Shown here in pieces: positions 16,892 to 27,102 of a stretch of DNA of 64,000 nucleotides; position 1 is the first letter of the stretch; every line of letters starts with the position of its first letter. The DNA lies in the NCBI GenBank assembly GCA_002798295.1, contig NWQT01000053.1, forward strand, positions 1 to 64,000, given 5' to 3'. The translations under genes were made by a program, and so were the position numbers. Under the pieces are notes generated by a model. It saw nothing but the letters and a program-made list of their open reading frames with translations. It did not search any database and was not told the DNA's origin. Source of the stretch: Lysobacteraceae bacterium NML07-0707 (GTDB taxonomy: Bacteria; Pseudomonadota; Gammaproteobacteria; Xanthomonadales; Xanthomonadaceae).

Positions 16892-18169
16892 ATGCTTAAA
16901 GCCCGTCCCGTTGCCATTCTTGGGGGTGCCCGCATCCCGTTCTGCCGGCAAAATACCGCCTATGCCGGTATCGGCAATATGGCGCTTTCGGTGCGTGCTT
17001 TGAGCGCGCTGGTGGAAAAATACGGCCTGCAAGGCCAGCAGCTGGGCGAAGTGGCGATGGGAGCGGTCATCAAACACTCCAGCGACTGGAATCTGGGGCG
17101 CGAGGCAGCACTCTCTTCCGGGCTTTCGCCGCTGACCCCCGGCATCACCCTGCAACGCGCCTGCGGCACTTCGCTGGACACCATCGTGCATGTGGCCAAC
17201 AAGATTGCGCTGGGACAAATCGAGGCCGGCATTGGTGGCGGCTCGGATACCACTTCGGACGTGCCGATTGTTTACGGCCAGAAATTGCGTCAGGCCTTGC
17301 TGGCTGCCAACGCGGCCAAGAGCATTGGCGGCAAACTGGCCGCATTCAAGCACTTCCGCCCCGGCTGGCTTGTGCCGAGCTTCCCCGGCGTGGCCGAGCC
17401 GCGCACCGGCAAATCGATGGGACAGCACTGCGAAGACATGGCACGCCAATGGCAGATCAGCCGTGAAGCCCAGGACACGCTTGCCGCTGCCTCGCATCAG
17501 AAACTGGCTGCCGCCTACGAACGCGGCTTCTTTGATGACCTGGTTGTGCCGTTCCGGGGCGTGGGGCGCGACAATATCCTGCGCCCGGAAACAACCGTGG
17601 AAAAGCTCGCCACCCTGAAGCCTGCCTTCGACAAAACCAGTGGCCACGGCACACTGACTGCCGGCAATTCCACGCCACTGACCGATGGCGCTGCCGCCTG
17701 TCTGGTTTCCAGCGCCGAATGGGCAGCGCAGAACGGCATCGAACCGCTGGCCTGGCTGCGCGATGCACAGGTGGCTGCCGTGGATTTTGTCGGTGGCGAA
17801 GGCTTGCTGATGGCGCCCACCGTGGCCGTGGCCGAGCTTCTGGCGCGCAACGGGTTGACCCTGCAAGACTTTGACTTTTACGAAATCCACGAAGCCTTTG
17901 CAGCGCAAGTGCTGTGTACGCTGGCCGCCTGGGAAAGCGCTGATTACTGCCGTGATCACCTGGGACTTGCCGCACCGCTGGGCGCGATTGACATGACCAA
18001 GCTCAATCCCAATGGCTCATCGCTGGCCACCGGCCACCCGTTTGCTGCCACCGGCGCGCGCATCATCGCCACCGCCGCCAAGGAACTGGCCGAGCGCGGC
18101 AGCGGCCGCTGCCTGATTTCCATCTGTACCGCAGGCGGCATGGGCGTGGTGGCAATTTTGGAGCGCTAA
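16892..18169 (+). CDS. fadI: Acetyl-CoA C-acyltransferase (thiolase), FadI-like
   Basis: Thiolytic last step of fatty-acid beta-oxidation, or the reverse condensation. 425 aa with the nucleophile Cys91 in QRACGTSLDT, the acid-base motif EIHEAFAAQ and the C-terminal CTAGGMGV. The VIKHSSDWNLGRE stretch is characteristic of the FadI branch rather than FadA. AGGAG lies 8 bases before the ATG at 16892; six codons upstream are ignored. No fadJ partner is adjacent, unlike in E. coli. Confidence 0.9.
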   Translation: MLKARPVAILGGARIPFCRQNTAYAGIGNMALSVRALSALVEKYGLQGQQLGEVAMGAVIKHSSDWNLGREAALSSGLSPLTPGITLQRACGTSLDTIVHVANKIALGQIEAGIGGGSDTTSDVPIVYGQKLRQALLAANAAKSIGGKLAAFKHFRPGWLVPSFPGVAEPRTGKSMGQHCEDMARQWQISREAQDTLAAASHQKLAAAYERGFFDDLVVPFRGVGRDNILRPETTVEKLATLKPAFDKTSGHGTLTAGNSTPLTDGAAACLVSSAEWAAQNGIEPLAWLRDAQVAAVDFVGGEGLLMAPTVAVAELLARNGLTLQDFDFYEIHEAFAAQVLCTLAAWESADYCRDHLGLAAPLGAIDMTKLNPNGSSLATGHPFAATGARIIATAAKELAERGSGRCLISICTAGGMGVVAILER

Positions 18170-18218
18170 GAGCCATCACTTCTGCAGGGAATTGCCCTGC
18201 AAAAGCCCGGCTGGATAT

Positions 18219-21200
18219 TTATTTTCCCAGCACGTCCGCCAGCATTTCCGAGGTAACTGGCTTGCGCAGCAGGTGGCTGAAGCCTGCTGCCTTGACCTTG
18301 GCCTCCAGGTCTGGCTCAACACTGGCCGTGACGGCAATCATGGGGGCATCCTGTCCGCAGGCGCGCAACTGCTGTGCCAGTTCAAAACCGTCCATGCCGG
18401 GCAAGTCCAGATCCAAAAGCAGCCGGTCAAAGCGTTGCGTGGCGTTCTCGGCCAATGCCGCCAGCGCATGTTCGGCATGCCGTACCTGATGCCCCAGTGC
18501 CTGCAATAGCGAGACCAAGACTTCTGCAACCAGCGGGTCATCTTCCACCAGCAATAAATGCAAATGGGCATCCACTTGCGGGGGCTTGTCGCCAGCGCCC
18601 ACGATCGCTGGCGCTGCTGTCGCAGGCAGTGGCAATGTCACGCTGAAGCAGCTGCCCTGTCCGGGTGTGCTTTGCAGCTCGATCGTACCGCCCATCGCCG
18701 CCGCCAGTTCCCGGCTGATGGCAAGTCCAAGCCCGCTGCCACCGTAACCGGCACTATTGCGCGGCGCTTCGCCCTGCTCAAAGCGCTGGAACAGTCGCCG
18801 GCTTTCCTCGGCATTCAGGCCAGGCCCGGTATCGCTCACATGGATTACAACGCCAGCGGGGCTATCGGCCATCAGTTGCAGTGACACGGCGCCATACTCG
18901 GTGAACTTGATGGCATTGCCCAAAAGATTGAGCAGGATTTGCTCCACCCGGGTGCGGTCACCGATGAGACAGGCAGGCGCATCGGCGCTGATCTGGCAGT
19001 CAAACTGCAGGCCTTTTTTCTCTGCCAGCGGCTGCATCAATGCCGCGACTTCATTGACCAGCTGGTGGATATCGAATGGCGCTTCAATCAATACCAGCTT
19101 GCCTGCCTCCACCCGCGCCAGGTCCAGCGCATCGTTGACCAGATGCAACAGATGTTTGCCCGCGCCCTGGATGGCCTCGACCTGCGCGCGCTGACGCGCA
19201 TCCAGCGCACTGTCCTGCAACAACTCGGACATGCCCAGCACCCCGGTCAATGGCGTGCGGATTTCATGTCCCATGGTGGCGAGGAAACGGCTCTTGGCCT
19301 GCGAAGCTTGCTCGGCCAGACAGCGCCGTTGTTCGGCCAGTTGCCATTCGTGCTTGCGCCTGAGGCGTTGCCGCCAGATGCGTATCAGCAGCCAGAGCAT
19401 CACCCCTAACAGTGCCCCGGCAGCCAGCATCGCCCAGCCGGAGCGCCACCACGGTGGCGTAATGACAAATGCCAGCTGTTGCTCTTTGGCCAGATTGCCG
19501 TAGGCATCGCGGGCGCGCATTTGCAGCACGTAACGCGCTGGCGGCAAGCCAGTAAAAATACGCTCGCCCTGGGCGCCATGAGCCACCCAGTCTTTGTCAA
19601 AACCTTGCAGGCGACTCCAGTAGCGCACCGCCGCCGGATCATCAAAGCTAAGCAAATGTCCGCTCATGCGCAGTTCACGGTCATCTGGCCCAAACACCAG
19701 GGCATGCCTGCCAAGCCGCTGACTGACCCATTCACCATTACGGCGCACATCCACCGCATCAATCTTCAGCGCCGGGGTACGAATTTCAGGATCGGGATAG
19801 CGTGTATCAATCAATACCAACGTACCGGCATCGGTGGTTGCCGCCAGCAAGCCTTGTTCATTTATCACAAGGCTCCGGTCAAGAAATTCCTGGCTGACCA
19901 GCCCATTGGCAATGCCGTAACTGCGCAAATGCTGATGCGCAGGGTCCCAGAGAAAGATCCCGCGCCGGCTGGACAGCCACACCCGCTGTCTTTCATCAAT
20001 CACCAAACCACCGGCCTCGATGGCTGGCAGCTCCTGGCCTGCCGGCACCTCTGCCACTTTTCTCCATTGGCCATTTTGATATTGGTGGCGCTCCAGCCCT
20101 TCCAGCCGGTGCAGCCAAAGCGCATCCCTGCCATCAAAGGCAAAGGCAAATACCCGTTTGCCTGCCAGCCCCTCGGGCAGCACCAGGCGATCTTGCCTTT
20201 CATCCAGCCAGCCAAGGCCATGATTGCCTGCCACCCAAAGCCGGCCTTCGGCATCGGTGGCAATGGCCTCGCTATCGCCTGCGCCAAGGCCGTTTGCTTC
20301 GCTGGCGGCGATGACTTTCAACACCTTGCCGGTTGCAATATCGCGCTATTGCAGGCCATAGCCTTGAATGGAGATCCACAAGGTATCTGCCGCGCCCGCC
20401 GTCATCAGGTCAAGAAAACCGGCCGATGGCAGCGGATTGTCCGCACTCTCCACATGCCAGCGCTGCAACTGCTTATGTGCATCCAGGCGCAGCAGGCCAA
20501 GGCGGCCATCGCCCAGCCACAGACGCTGATGCCGGTCTTCGTAAATCACCATCGGCTTGATATGACGCAGCAACTGATGATGCTGTTTGCCATCGATGTA
20601 TTCGGCAACACCGCCGGCATCTACTCTTTCGATATGGCCATCCACCCCGGCAATCCACACCCCACCCTTGCGCGAAGGGATGAGGGCACGATACATCTCC
20701 GAGGCCAGGCCATATTCGCCCTCACCACGCTTGAGCTCGGCAGCGCTGCGCCAGTCCGAGCGCAAAAAGCCAAGACCGGCACCCGACACGCCCACCCACA
20801 AGCCGCCATCGGCCTGTATTTTCAGCCCCAGCACAGCGCGATAGGCCGTATTGGCACCGGCTATCACCGGCAAGGGAATGGCATCATCCGCAGCCACCCG
20901 CCACAGCCTGCGCTGGCTGCCCAGCCACATCGTGCCATCGGCCGCACGCGCCATCGACACCACCGCATTGGGGCGCTCGAACATCGGCGAATAAGGCAGG
21001 CGCAGCCACTGCCCGTTGGCTTCACGCCGGAACAGGCCGGTACTGCTGCCCACCCAGAGCCGGCCGTTCTCCAGCAGCAGCGAATAAATCATCCCGTCGT
21101 TAGGCTGATCCGGCAATTCAATGCGCCGGACTTGCTTGCCATCCCAATACAGCAGGCCACGACGGGTACCAATCCACAGCCCGCCATGCGCATCCGCTGC

Positions 21201-21743
21201 CATTGAAAGCACCGTGCTTGATGACAACCCGGCAAGCGCCTGGAGGCGCCACTGCCGTGGATCATTGCCCTTGGCGGTGACCTGAAATACCCCGGCATTG
21301 GAGGTGCCAAGCCAAAGCGTGTCACCACGACTGGCAAAGGCGAATACATCGCTATCACCAAGCTCGGGATGGGTTTTGTTGTTCAGCCGTACAAATCCGA
21401 CACGGTCTTCGTCAAACATCGCCACACCGCCAAACTCCACGGCAACCCAAAGCCGGTCGCGGCTGTCCACATGCATCGCCTGGACATAATTATTGGGCAA
21501 CGAATCAGGCGCATGCGGATCATGCCGCCAGATGCGGAAACCATGGCCGTCATAGCGTGCCAGACCATCGGCGCTGCCGACCCAGACAAAACCGGCGTGG
21601 TCTATCTCAATCACGCTCAAAGCCGTGGATGGCAGGCCATCGCGCGCGCCCAGAATCCGCAGCTGCGGCACCTCCGGCACTTGCGCGTGCACAGCGCTGC
21701 CCACCCATAGCAACAAGACCCCAATCCAGACAAGCAGGCGCAT
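18219..21743 (-). pseudogene. Propeller-type hybrid sensor histidine kinase split by an in-frame TAG
   Basis: One continuous reading frame of 1174 codons is interrupted by a single TAG at 20346-20348 (GYGLQ-stop-RDIATGKV). Upstream part, 465 aa: signal peptide, then repeated WVGSADGL / LWIGT-type two-component propeller blades. Downstream part: more propeller blades, a Y_Y_Y domain (YWSRLQGFDKDW...), one transmembrane helix, HisKA with phospho-acceptor HEIRTPLTG, HATPase (NLLGNAIKFT, DTGPGL, GSGLGLAI) and a receiver domain with LLLDLDLPGMDG. GGGGA precedes the first ATG. A GTG at 20324 could restart translation but would make a kinase lacking its signal peptide. The coding quality on both sides of the stop suggests a recent nonsense mutation, leaky readthrough or a base error. 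Confidence 0.85.
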
Positions 21744-21866
21744 CAGCCATCCCCAGTACGCGATAACTGCCGATGCTGGCGAGCAATGCCTGCAAGTGCA
21801 AGTCTTTTCACACCTCGCCCAGCTATCAAGGTAAAGTTCCGGCTATTCAATTCGGAAGCCAGCCTT

Positions 21867-22415
21867 ATGACGATTCGTTCAGCCAGCCTCCACTGGAATG
21901 GCCTTGCCAAGTTTTTCCATTGGAGCATCGTGGTTTTATTGCTCGCCCAGGGCATTGCTGCGGTCTTGATGGATGGCTTTCCACGCGAAATGCGCGGCAC
22001 GGTGATGATGCTGCACAAATCCACCGGTGTTTTGATTTTGCTGCTCGCCATTGCGCGCCTTGCATGGCGCCTGATGAGCAAAGCGCCGCCTGTATTGCCC
22101 GAAGTCAGCGCCGCCAACCGCATGCTGGCGCAGCTGGGGCATGTCGTGCTGTATGTGCTGCTGTTTGCCGTGCCACTGAGCGGTTTTCTGATGTCGGCCT
22201 ATGGCGGGCGCGTCACCGAGTTTTATGGCCTGTTTGCCCTGCCCAATTTCGTGGCCGCCAATGATGCCATGAGCGCGTTGATGCACCAGATCCACGAGCC
22301 GCTGTTCTTTGCCCTGGTACTGGCGGCGGCCGGTCATGCCGCAGCGGCGCTGTATCACCACTACATCAAGCGCGATGCCACGCTGATACGCATGCTTCCG
22401 GGCAACAGAACTTAA
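21867..22415 (+). CDS. Cytochrome b561 family protein
   Basis: 182-aa inner-membrane di-haem cytochrome of the bacterial b561 (YodB/CybB) type. Four hydrophobic helices carry the expected haem-ligand histidines: AKFFHWSIV, MMLHKSTGV, QLGHVVLYVLL and the AGHAAAALYHH region. It transfers electrons between the quinone pool and periplasmic acceptors, possibly superoxide; the partner is not evident. The start at 21867 has GGAAG about 9 bases upstream. Its stop overlaps by a few bases the stop of the convergent glutaredoxin-like gene. Confidence 0.88.
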   Translation: MTIRSASLHWNGLAKFFHWSIVVLLLAQGIAAVLMDGFPREMRGTVMMLHKSTGVLILLLAIARLAWRLMSKAPPVLPEVSAANRMLAQLGHVVLYVLLFAVPLSGFLMSAYGGRVTEFYGLFALPNFVAANDAMSALMHQIHEPLFFALVLAAAGHAAAALYHHYIKRDATLIRMLPGNRT

Positions 22416-22645
22416 GCCACATCCTGCAAGAACGCCCGTGCAGTGACCGCATCGAATGGCCAGGCCAACACCCTGCCACTGCGCCGGTGCTGCAATACCG
22501 GCACTTGCAGGCCATAACGCGCTTCCAGCGCTGCATCTTCATCAATGAACACACTGTCAAACTCCGGCCAACCGGCCTGCGCCAGCACCGCCAGTGCCTG
22601 GTCACAGAGATGACAGTCATCGCGCTGGTACACAATCCAGTCCAT
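22412..22645 (-). CDS. Glutaredoxin-like (DUF836) small thiol protein
   Basis: 77 aa with a thioredoxin-fold N-terminus MDWIVYQRDDCHLCDQALAVL, carrying a CHLC redox pair at 11-14, and a cis-Pro motif in LQVPVLQHR. This matches the glutaredoxin-like DUF836 family. It probably exchanges disulfides in the cytosol; the substrate is unknown. It is convergent with and overlaps the end of the cytochrome b561 gene, and diverges from sdaA. Confidence 0.8.
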   Translation of the reverse strand: MDWIVYQRDDCHLCDQALAVLAQAGWPEFDSVFIDEDAALEARYGLQVPVLQHRRSGRVLAWPFDAVTARAFLQDVA

Positions 22646-22704
22646 TTCAAAACGGCACTTCGGGTTCGCACCTAGAATAGCGGCAATTTTTCGGAAATCC
22701 TCCC

Positions 22705-24087
22705 ATGGCTGTCAGCGTTTTCGACATTTACAAAATCGGCATTGGCCCCAGTTCCTCGCATACCGTCGGGCCGATGCGTGCGGCAGCGCGCTTTGTGCGC
22801 CACCACCTGAACGAAACCGGCAAGCTGGCCGATGTTGTCCGCATCCGTGCCGAGGTATTTGGCTCGCTGGCGCTGACCGGGCGCGGCCACGGCACCGACA
22901 AGGCGGTGCTGATGGGGCTGGAGGGGCATCGCCCCAACCAGATTGACCCGGACATCATCCCGGCGGCGCTGGAGCGCATCCGTGGCGAGAAAAAAATCCG
23001 TGTCGATGGTGAGCACGAAATCGCCTTCAACGAAAAAACCGACCTCATCATGAACAAGCGCCAGAAGCTGCCATTCCATACCAATGGCATGCGCTTCATC
23101 GCCTTCGATGCCGAGGGCAAAGAAATCGCCAGCCGCGACTATTACTCGGTCGGCGGCGGTTTTGTGGTGAATGCCGACGAGGCCGCCGAAGACCGCATCG
23201 TCGCCGATACCACCGAAGTCGCGCATCCGTTTTCCAGCGGCGATGAGCTTTTGGCGCGCGCGGCGGAAACCGGACTGTCGATTGCCCGCATCATGATGGA
23301 AAACGAGCGCGCCTGGCGCAGCGATGAGGCCATCCTCGCCAACCTGCGCGAAATCTGGGCAGCGATGAAAGCCTGCGTGGCGCGCGGCATCCGCGAATCG
23401 GGCACCCTGCCCGGTGGCCTGCATGTGGCGCGCCGCGCCCCGGCGCTGTATGCCGAGCTGTCCGCCCGCCCCGAAGCCGGGATGCGTGACCCGCTGACCA
23501 TCCTCGACTGGGTGAATCTGTACGCGCTCGCGGTCAACGAGGAAAACGCCGCCGGCGGCCGGGTGGTGACCGCGCCCACCAATGGCGCGGCCGGTATCAT
23601 CCCAGCCGTGCTGCATTACTACGACCGCTTCTGTCCCGGCGCCAACGAACAGGGCGTATTCGACTTTTTGCTGACTGCCGCGGCGGTGGGCATTCTCTAC
23701 AAGGAAAACGCCAGTATTTCAGGTGCGGAAGTCGGCTGCCAGGGCGAAGTCGGCGTGGCCTGCTCGATGGCCGCCGCCGGGCTGACCGCAGCACTGGGCG
23801 GCACGCCCTCGCAAATTGAAAACGCCGCGGAAATCGGCATGGAGCACAACCTCGGCCTGACCTGCGACCCGATTGCCGGGCTGGTGCAAATCCCCTGCAT
23901 CGAACGCAACGCGATGGGCGCGGTCAAGGCCATCAATGCCACCCGCATGGCGATGCGCGGTGACGGCAAGCACAAGGTATCGCTGGACAAGGTCATCAAG
24001 ACCATGCGCGATACCGGCCGCGACATGCAGGACAAATACAAGGAAACCAGCCGTGGTGGCCTGGCGGTGAATGTGATTGAGTGCTGA
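22705..24087 (+). CDS. sdaA: L-serine dehydratase, iron-sulfur type
   Basis: Deaminates L-serine to pyruvate using a [4Fe-4S] cluster. 460 aa, single-chain type. The N-terminal [24 protein letters not shown] is the beta-subunit domain. The C-terminal alpha domain contains [18 protein letters not shown] and cluster cysteines in [15 protein letters not shown] and [14 protein letters not shown]. The near-universal C-terminal Cys is present as the last residue (VIEC), which in this enzyme inserts into the active site. The ribosome site is weak. A strong terminator follows. Confidence 0.96.
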   Translation: MAVSVFDIYKIGIGPSSSHTVGPMRAAARFVRHHLNETGKLADVVRIRAEVFGSLALTGRGHGTDKAVLMGLEGHRPNQIDPDIIPAALERIRGEKKIRVDGEHEIAFNEKTDLIMNKRQKLPFHTNGMRFIAFDAEGKEIASRDYYSVGGGFVVNADEAAEDRIVADTTEVAHPFSSGDELLARAAETGLSIARIMMENERAWRSDEAILANLREIWAAMKACVARGIRESGTLPGGLHVARRAPALYAELSARPEAGMRDPLTILDWVNLYALAVNEENAAGGRVVTAPTNGAAGIIPAVLHYYDRFCPGANEQGVFDFLLTAAAVGILYKENASISGAEVGCQGEVGVACSMAAAGLTAALGGTPSQIENAAEIGMEHNLGLTCDPIAGLVQIPCIERNAMGAVKAINATRMAMRGDGKHKVSLDKVIKTMRDTGRDMQDKYKETSRGGLAVNVIEC

Positions 24088-24092
24088 TGCAG

Positions 24093-24120
24093 AAACGGGG
24101 GCAGTGCCCCCGTTTTGTTT
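24093..24120 (+). terminator. Intrinsic terminator of sdaA
   Basis: AAACGGGGGC-AGT-GCCCCCGTTT followed by TGTTT; perfect 10-bp stem. Confidence 0.9.
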
Positions 24121-24208
24121 GGCTCAGCAGTCCATACTCAAGCCTCCCCAATCGCCAGACACACTATAAGTAGAACTTTCTGGCCTGTTTCCCCAGCCAG
24201 GCGTTTTC

Positions 24209-24323
24209 ATGAAGAAGTCCCGTTTTACTAAAGACCCAGATCGTCTCCATCCTCAAGCAGGCCGATGCCGGTGTTCCCGTCAAGGATGTCTGTCAGCAGA
24301 CCGGTATCAGCATGCCGACCTAC
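24209..24323 (+). pseudogene. IS3-family orfA remnant, frameshifted and truncated
   Basis: From an ATG at 24209 the reading MKKSRFT matches the start of IS3-family (IS51/IS407-like) OrfA. After an apparent one-base C insertion near 24231-24236 the next frame continues QIVSILKQADAGVPVKDVCQ and then QTGISMPTY. The similarity ends at about 24323, where unrelated sequence begins. It is a dead transposase fragment of roughly 38 codons, with no terminal repeats visible around it. It fills most of the 300-base space between sdaA and the lipoprotein gene. Confidence 0.85.
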
Positions 24324-24388
24324 TTGTTGTTCAGTCCGCCATGATAGTTTAAGAGCCTGGGTATCACTCAGTGCCCAAGGAGCTCGCC

Positions 24389-24988
24389 ATGTTGCGCCGT
24401 TTTTTGCCTTTGCTTCCGCCACCCCTGCTGCTTACCGCCTGCGGTACGGGTTATGGTGACAATGATTCTCTGCGCATTTGGCTGCCTATTTTGTTGTTCT
24501 TACCGATGTTGCTGCATCTCACCTTCAGTAAGGTTACCAACAGCATTATTTCACCCGAGAACTACCTGATGCTGAATATTTCAGAATGGAAGCGCACGCA
24601 GTTCATGCTCAATAATTGGATCACTGGTGAGCCGGCTCAACGCATCATGGCCTCGCTGGAAATTCGCAAGCCGATCCCCTCCGTCAATCTTGAAAAAACC
24701 CATAAAGACGTCAGCCAGCAAATCAATGAGTTGCAGGAGTACCCGGTTCCTTCGGATGCAGCCGATGTGCATGAAAAGCTGATTCTGGCGCTGAAGGATG
24801 TCGAAGCCTTTCTTGACAATACCGTTAAACTCACCCATCTGCCCGAAAATTTCAGTAACGAGCAAGCCACTTCGCTGCTTGAAGCCCGCGAGGCTGCACT
24901 AGGGTCTTGGGAGCGCAACTCCGAAATGCTGGATGCCGCACAGAAGGCTTATGCCCAGAAGCACCGCATCAATCTGATTAGCCGCTAA
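24389..24988 (+). CDS. Predicted lipoprotein of unknown function
   Basis: 199 aa. The N-terminus MLRRFLPLLPPPLLLTACGTG has a lipobox LTAC, followed unusually soon by a second hydrophobic stretch, IWLPILLFLPMLLHLTFS. The protein may therefore be both lipidated and membrane-inserted. The rest is polar and helical, without recognised motifs. AAGGAG lies 7 bases before the ATG. Base composition is visibly lower in GC than the neighbours, and the gene follows a dead IS3 fragment, so acquisition by transfer is plausible. No family recognised. Confidence 0.65.
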   Translation: MLRRFLPLLPPPLLLTACGTGYGDNDSLRIWLPILLFLPMLLHLTFSKVTNSIISPENYLMLNISEWKRTQFMLNNWITGEPAQRIMASLEIRKPIPSVNLEKTHKDVSQQINELQEYPVPSDAADVHEKLILALKDVEAFLDNTVKLTHLPENFSNEQATSLLEAREAALGSWERNSEMLDAAQKAYAQKHRINLISR

Positions 24989-25016
24989 ACCGTCTTGTTT
25001 CGCACGTTTCAGGAAG

Positions 25017-26363
25017 TCAGGGCGTGCGGGTCTCATCAAAACTCAACGTGGCAATCACACCGCGTTCTGCACCGGGCACCACGCGCACATGCCAGCCATA
25101 CAGGTCGCACAGGCGGCGCACGATGGAAAGGCCGATGCCGCCGCCGTGGGTGTGCTCGGCATGGGCGCCGCGATAGCCGCGCTCGAACAGGCGGGCGGCT
25201 TCTTCTTCGGAAAGCCCGGGGCCGGTGTCGATGACTTGCACGGCGTTTTCAACCAGCCGCACCACCACTTCGCCGCTCGGGGTGTATTTCACGGCATTGC
25301 CGATCAGATTGCCCAGCGCCACGCTGACGGCGGCCTCGGGCGCGTCCACAATCAGGCCAGGCTCGCCTTCCAGGCGCAGTGTCAGTGATTTGCCACGCAG
25401 TTGCGAGCGGTGTGCATCCAGCAAGTGCTCGGCCACCCGTGCGACATCGGTCGCGCCGGTGACGCGCTCGTTGCGGGAAAGTTGCAACAACGCATTGGTC
25501 AGGTCGGTGCCGTTTTGCTGGGCGCGCTGGATGCGCAAGAGGCGCTGGCGGGTTTTCTCGTCCAGATTGTCCTGCGAAAGCAGCAGCTCGGTGGCGCTGC
25601 GAATCACTGCCAGCGGTGTGCGCAACTCGTGGCTGACATCGGCATTGAACTCGCGGTCACGCTGCACCACGTCGGTCAGGCGCTCGGAATAATCATCCAA
25701 TGCCTTGGCCAGCTCACCCACTTCGTCGTCTGCAAAAAACGGCGCAAGCTGCTCCGGGTTGGAGCTGCTGCCGGCTTTGCGCAGGCGTTTGGCAAGGTCG
25801 GTTACCGGGCTCATCACTTTCGAGGCCGACCACCAGCCCAGCAGCAGTGACAGCAAGCCAAACAGCACCACCGCAAACATCAGTGCCTGACGGATGCGCT
25901 GCTCGGCACCGACCGCCTTGGCGGTGTCGTAGGCCAGGAAAAACCAGGCATCATCGGTCTTGCGCACCGCCAGCATGTAATGCGAGGGGTTGTTGTTTTC
26001 GTCCATGCCTATCATCGGATGGATGCCATCTGCCAGCGCTGCCCATTCCGGGCGGTCATTGCGCACCCTGTCCCAGGCCGAAGGCGGGTAGGTAAAAGCC
26101 CGCATCTGCTCGACTTCCACTTCCGGGGCGATATTCGGGTCGCCGGTTTCGGCAAAGGTACGTGCCGCCGCTGCAATGTTCTTGTTGAGCGTGTCCTCCA
26201 GCAACTGGTTCTGCACGCTGGTGCGCACCACTTCGGTGGCATAGGCAAACAGCAGGGTCAGACCCAACCCCAGCAGGAAGAACGACCAGATGATGCGGCT
26301 GCGCAGCCGCCTGCGCCGGGTGTGTTTTTTCTTGCCCGGGTCAGTTTCGGGATTACTGCTCAT
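25017..26363 (-). CDS. colS: Sensor histidine kinase, ColS-like
   Basis: 448-aa inner-membrane kinase. Basic N-terminus, TM1 (about 25-45), a roughly 110-residue periplasmic domain with an acidic EVEVE stretch, TM2 (about 155-175), HAMP (SASKVMSPVTDLAKRL), HisKA with VSHELRTPLAVI, then HATPase with NLIGNAVKYT, DTGPGL and GGGIGLSIV. Its ATG overlaps the end of the upstream regulator gene by 11 bases. In Xanthomonas and Pseudomonas, ColS senses excess metals through periplasmic acidic residues and controls envelope genes. Naming rests mainly on the strong ColR resemblance of its partner. Confidence 0.75.
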   Translation of the reverse strand: MSSNPETDPGKKKHTRRRRLRSRIIWSFFLLGLGLTLLFAYATEVVRTSVQNQLLEDTLNKNIAAAARTFAETGDPNIAPEVEVEQMRAFTYPPSAWDRVRNDRPEWAALADGIHPMIGMDENNNPSHYMLAVRKTDDAWFFLAYDTAKAVGAEQRIRQALMFAVVLFGLLSLLLGWWSASKVMSPVTDLAKRLRKAGSSSNPEQLAPFFADDEVGELAKALDDYSERLTDVVQRDREFNADVSHELRTPLAVIRSATELLLSQDNLDEKTRQRLLRIQRAQQNGTDLTNALLQLSRNERVTGATDVARVAEHLLDAHRSQLRGKSLTLRLEGEPGLIVDAPEAAVSVALGNLIGNAVKYTPSGEVVVRLVENAVQVIDTGPGLSEEEAARLFERGYRGAHAEHTHGGGIGLSIVRRLCDLYGWHVRVVPGAERGVIATLSFDETRTP

Positions 26364-27033
26364 CCGAGGCTGCAATGCGGTAGCCGATGCCGTGACGGGT
26401 TTGAATCAGCGCGCTGCCAAAGGGCTTGTCGATGGCACTGCGCAGGCCGTGGATATGCACGCGCAGCGAGTCCGAGTCCGGCAGCTCCTCGCCCCAGACT
26501 CGGTTTTCCAGCTCTTGCCGGGTGACTACTGCGGGGCTGGCCTCCATCAATGTCTGCAGGATGCGCAGCGCAGTGGGGTTCAATTGCAGCAGCTTGCCGG
26601 CACGGCGCACTTCCAGGGTATCGAGGTTGTATTCCAGGTCAGCCACTTGCAGCTCGCGGGTCTGCATGCCCTTGCCACGGCGCGCCAGCGCGGCCAGGCG
26701 CACTTCCACTTCTTGCAGGGCAAAGGGTTTGACCAGGTAATCATCGGCACCGGACTCGAACCCGGCCAGCTTGTTGTCCAGCGTATCGCGCGCGGTCAGC
26801 ATCAGAATCGGGGTCTGTTTGCGCGCCTCGTTGCGCAGCTTGCGGCTGACTTCCAGCCCGTCCATGCCCGGCAGGTTGAGATCCAGCACGATGGCATCGA
26901 ATTCATTGACCACGGCCAGATGCAGGCCGGTCACGCCATCGGCGGCGAAGTCCACGGTATGCCCGCGGTCCTCCAGGAAATCGCCCAGGTTGGCGGCGAT
27001 ATCCTGGTTGTCTTCAATCACGAGTATGCGCAT
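26353..27033 (-). CDS. colR: OmpR-family response regulator, ColR-like
   Basis: 226 aa. Receiver domain (MRILVIEDNQDIAANLGDFL; phospho-acceptor in IVLDLNLPGMDG; Lys in YLVKPFA), then a winged-helix DNA-binding domain (LQLNPTALRILQTLMEA, VWGEELPDSDSLRVHIHGLR, IQTRHGIGYRI). The sequence closely follows what I recall of xanthomonad ColR, including the ARRGKGMQTRELQVADLEYNLDTLEV linker region. AAGGAG lies 6 bases before the ATG at 27033. It is the first gene of the pair with the kinase. Confidence 0.82.
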   Translation of the reverse strand: MRILVIEDNQDIAANLGDFLEDRGHTVDFAADGVTGLHLAVVNEFDAIVLDLNLPGMDGLEVSRKLRNEARKQTPILMLTARDTLDNKLAGFESGADDYLVKPFALQEVEVRLAALARRGKGMQTRELQVADLEYNLDTLEVRRAGKLLQLNPTALRILQTLMEASPAVVTRQELENRVWGEELPDSDSLRVHIHGLRSAIDKPFGSALIQTRHGIGYRIAASDEQ

Positions 27034-27102
27034 AAGCTGCTCCTTAAGTGCGGCTTGGCCGCAAAGATGGGGGGATTCTGGCACAGCCTGCCGCTGCGTG
27101 TT

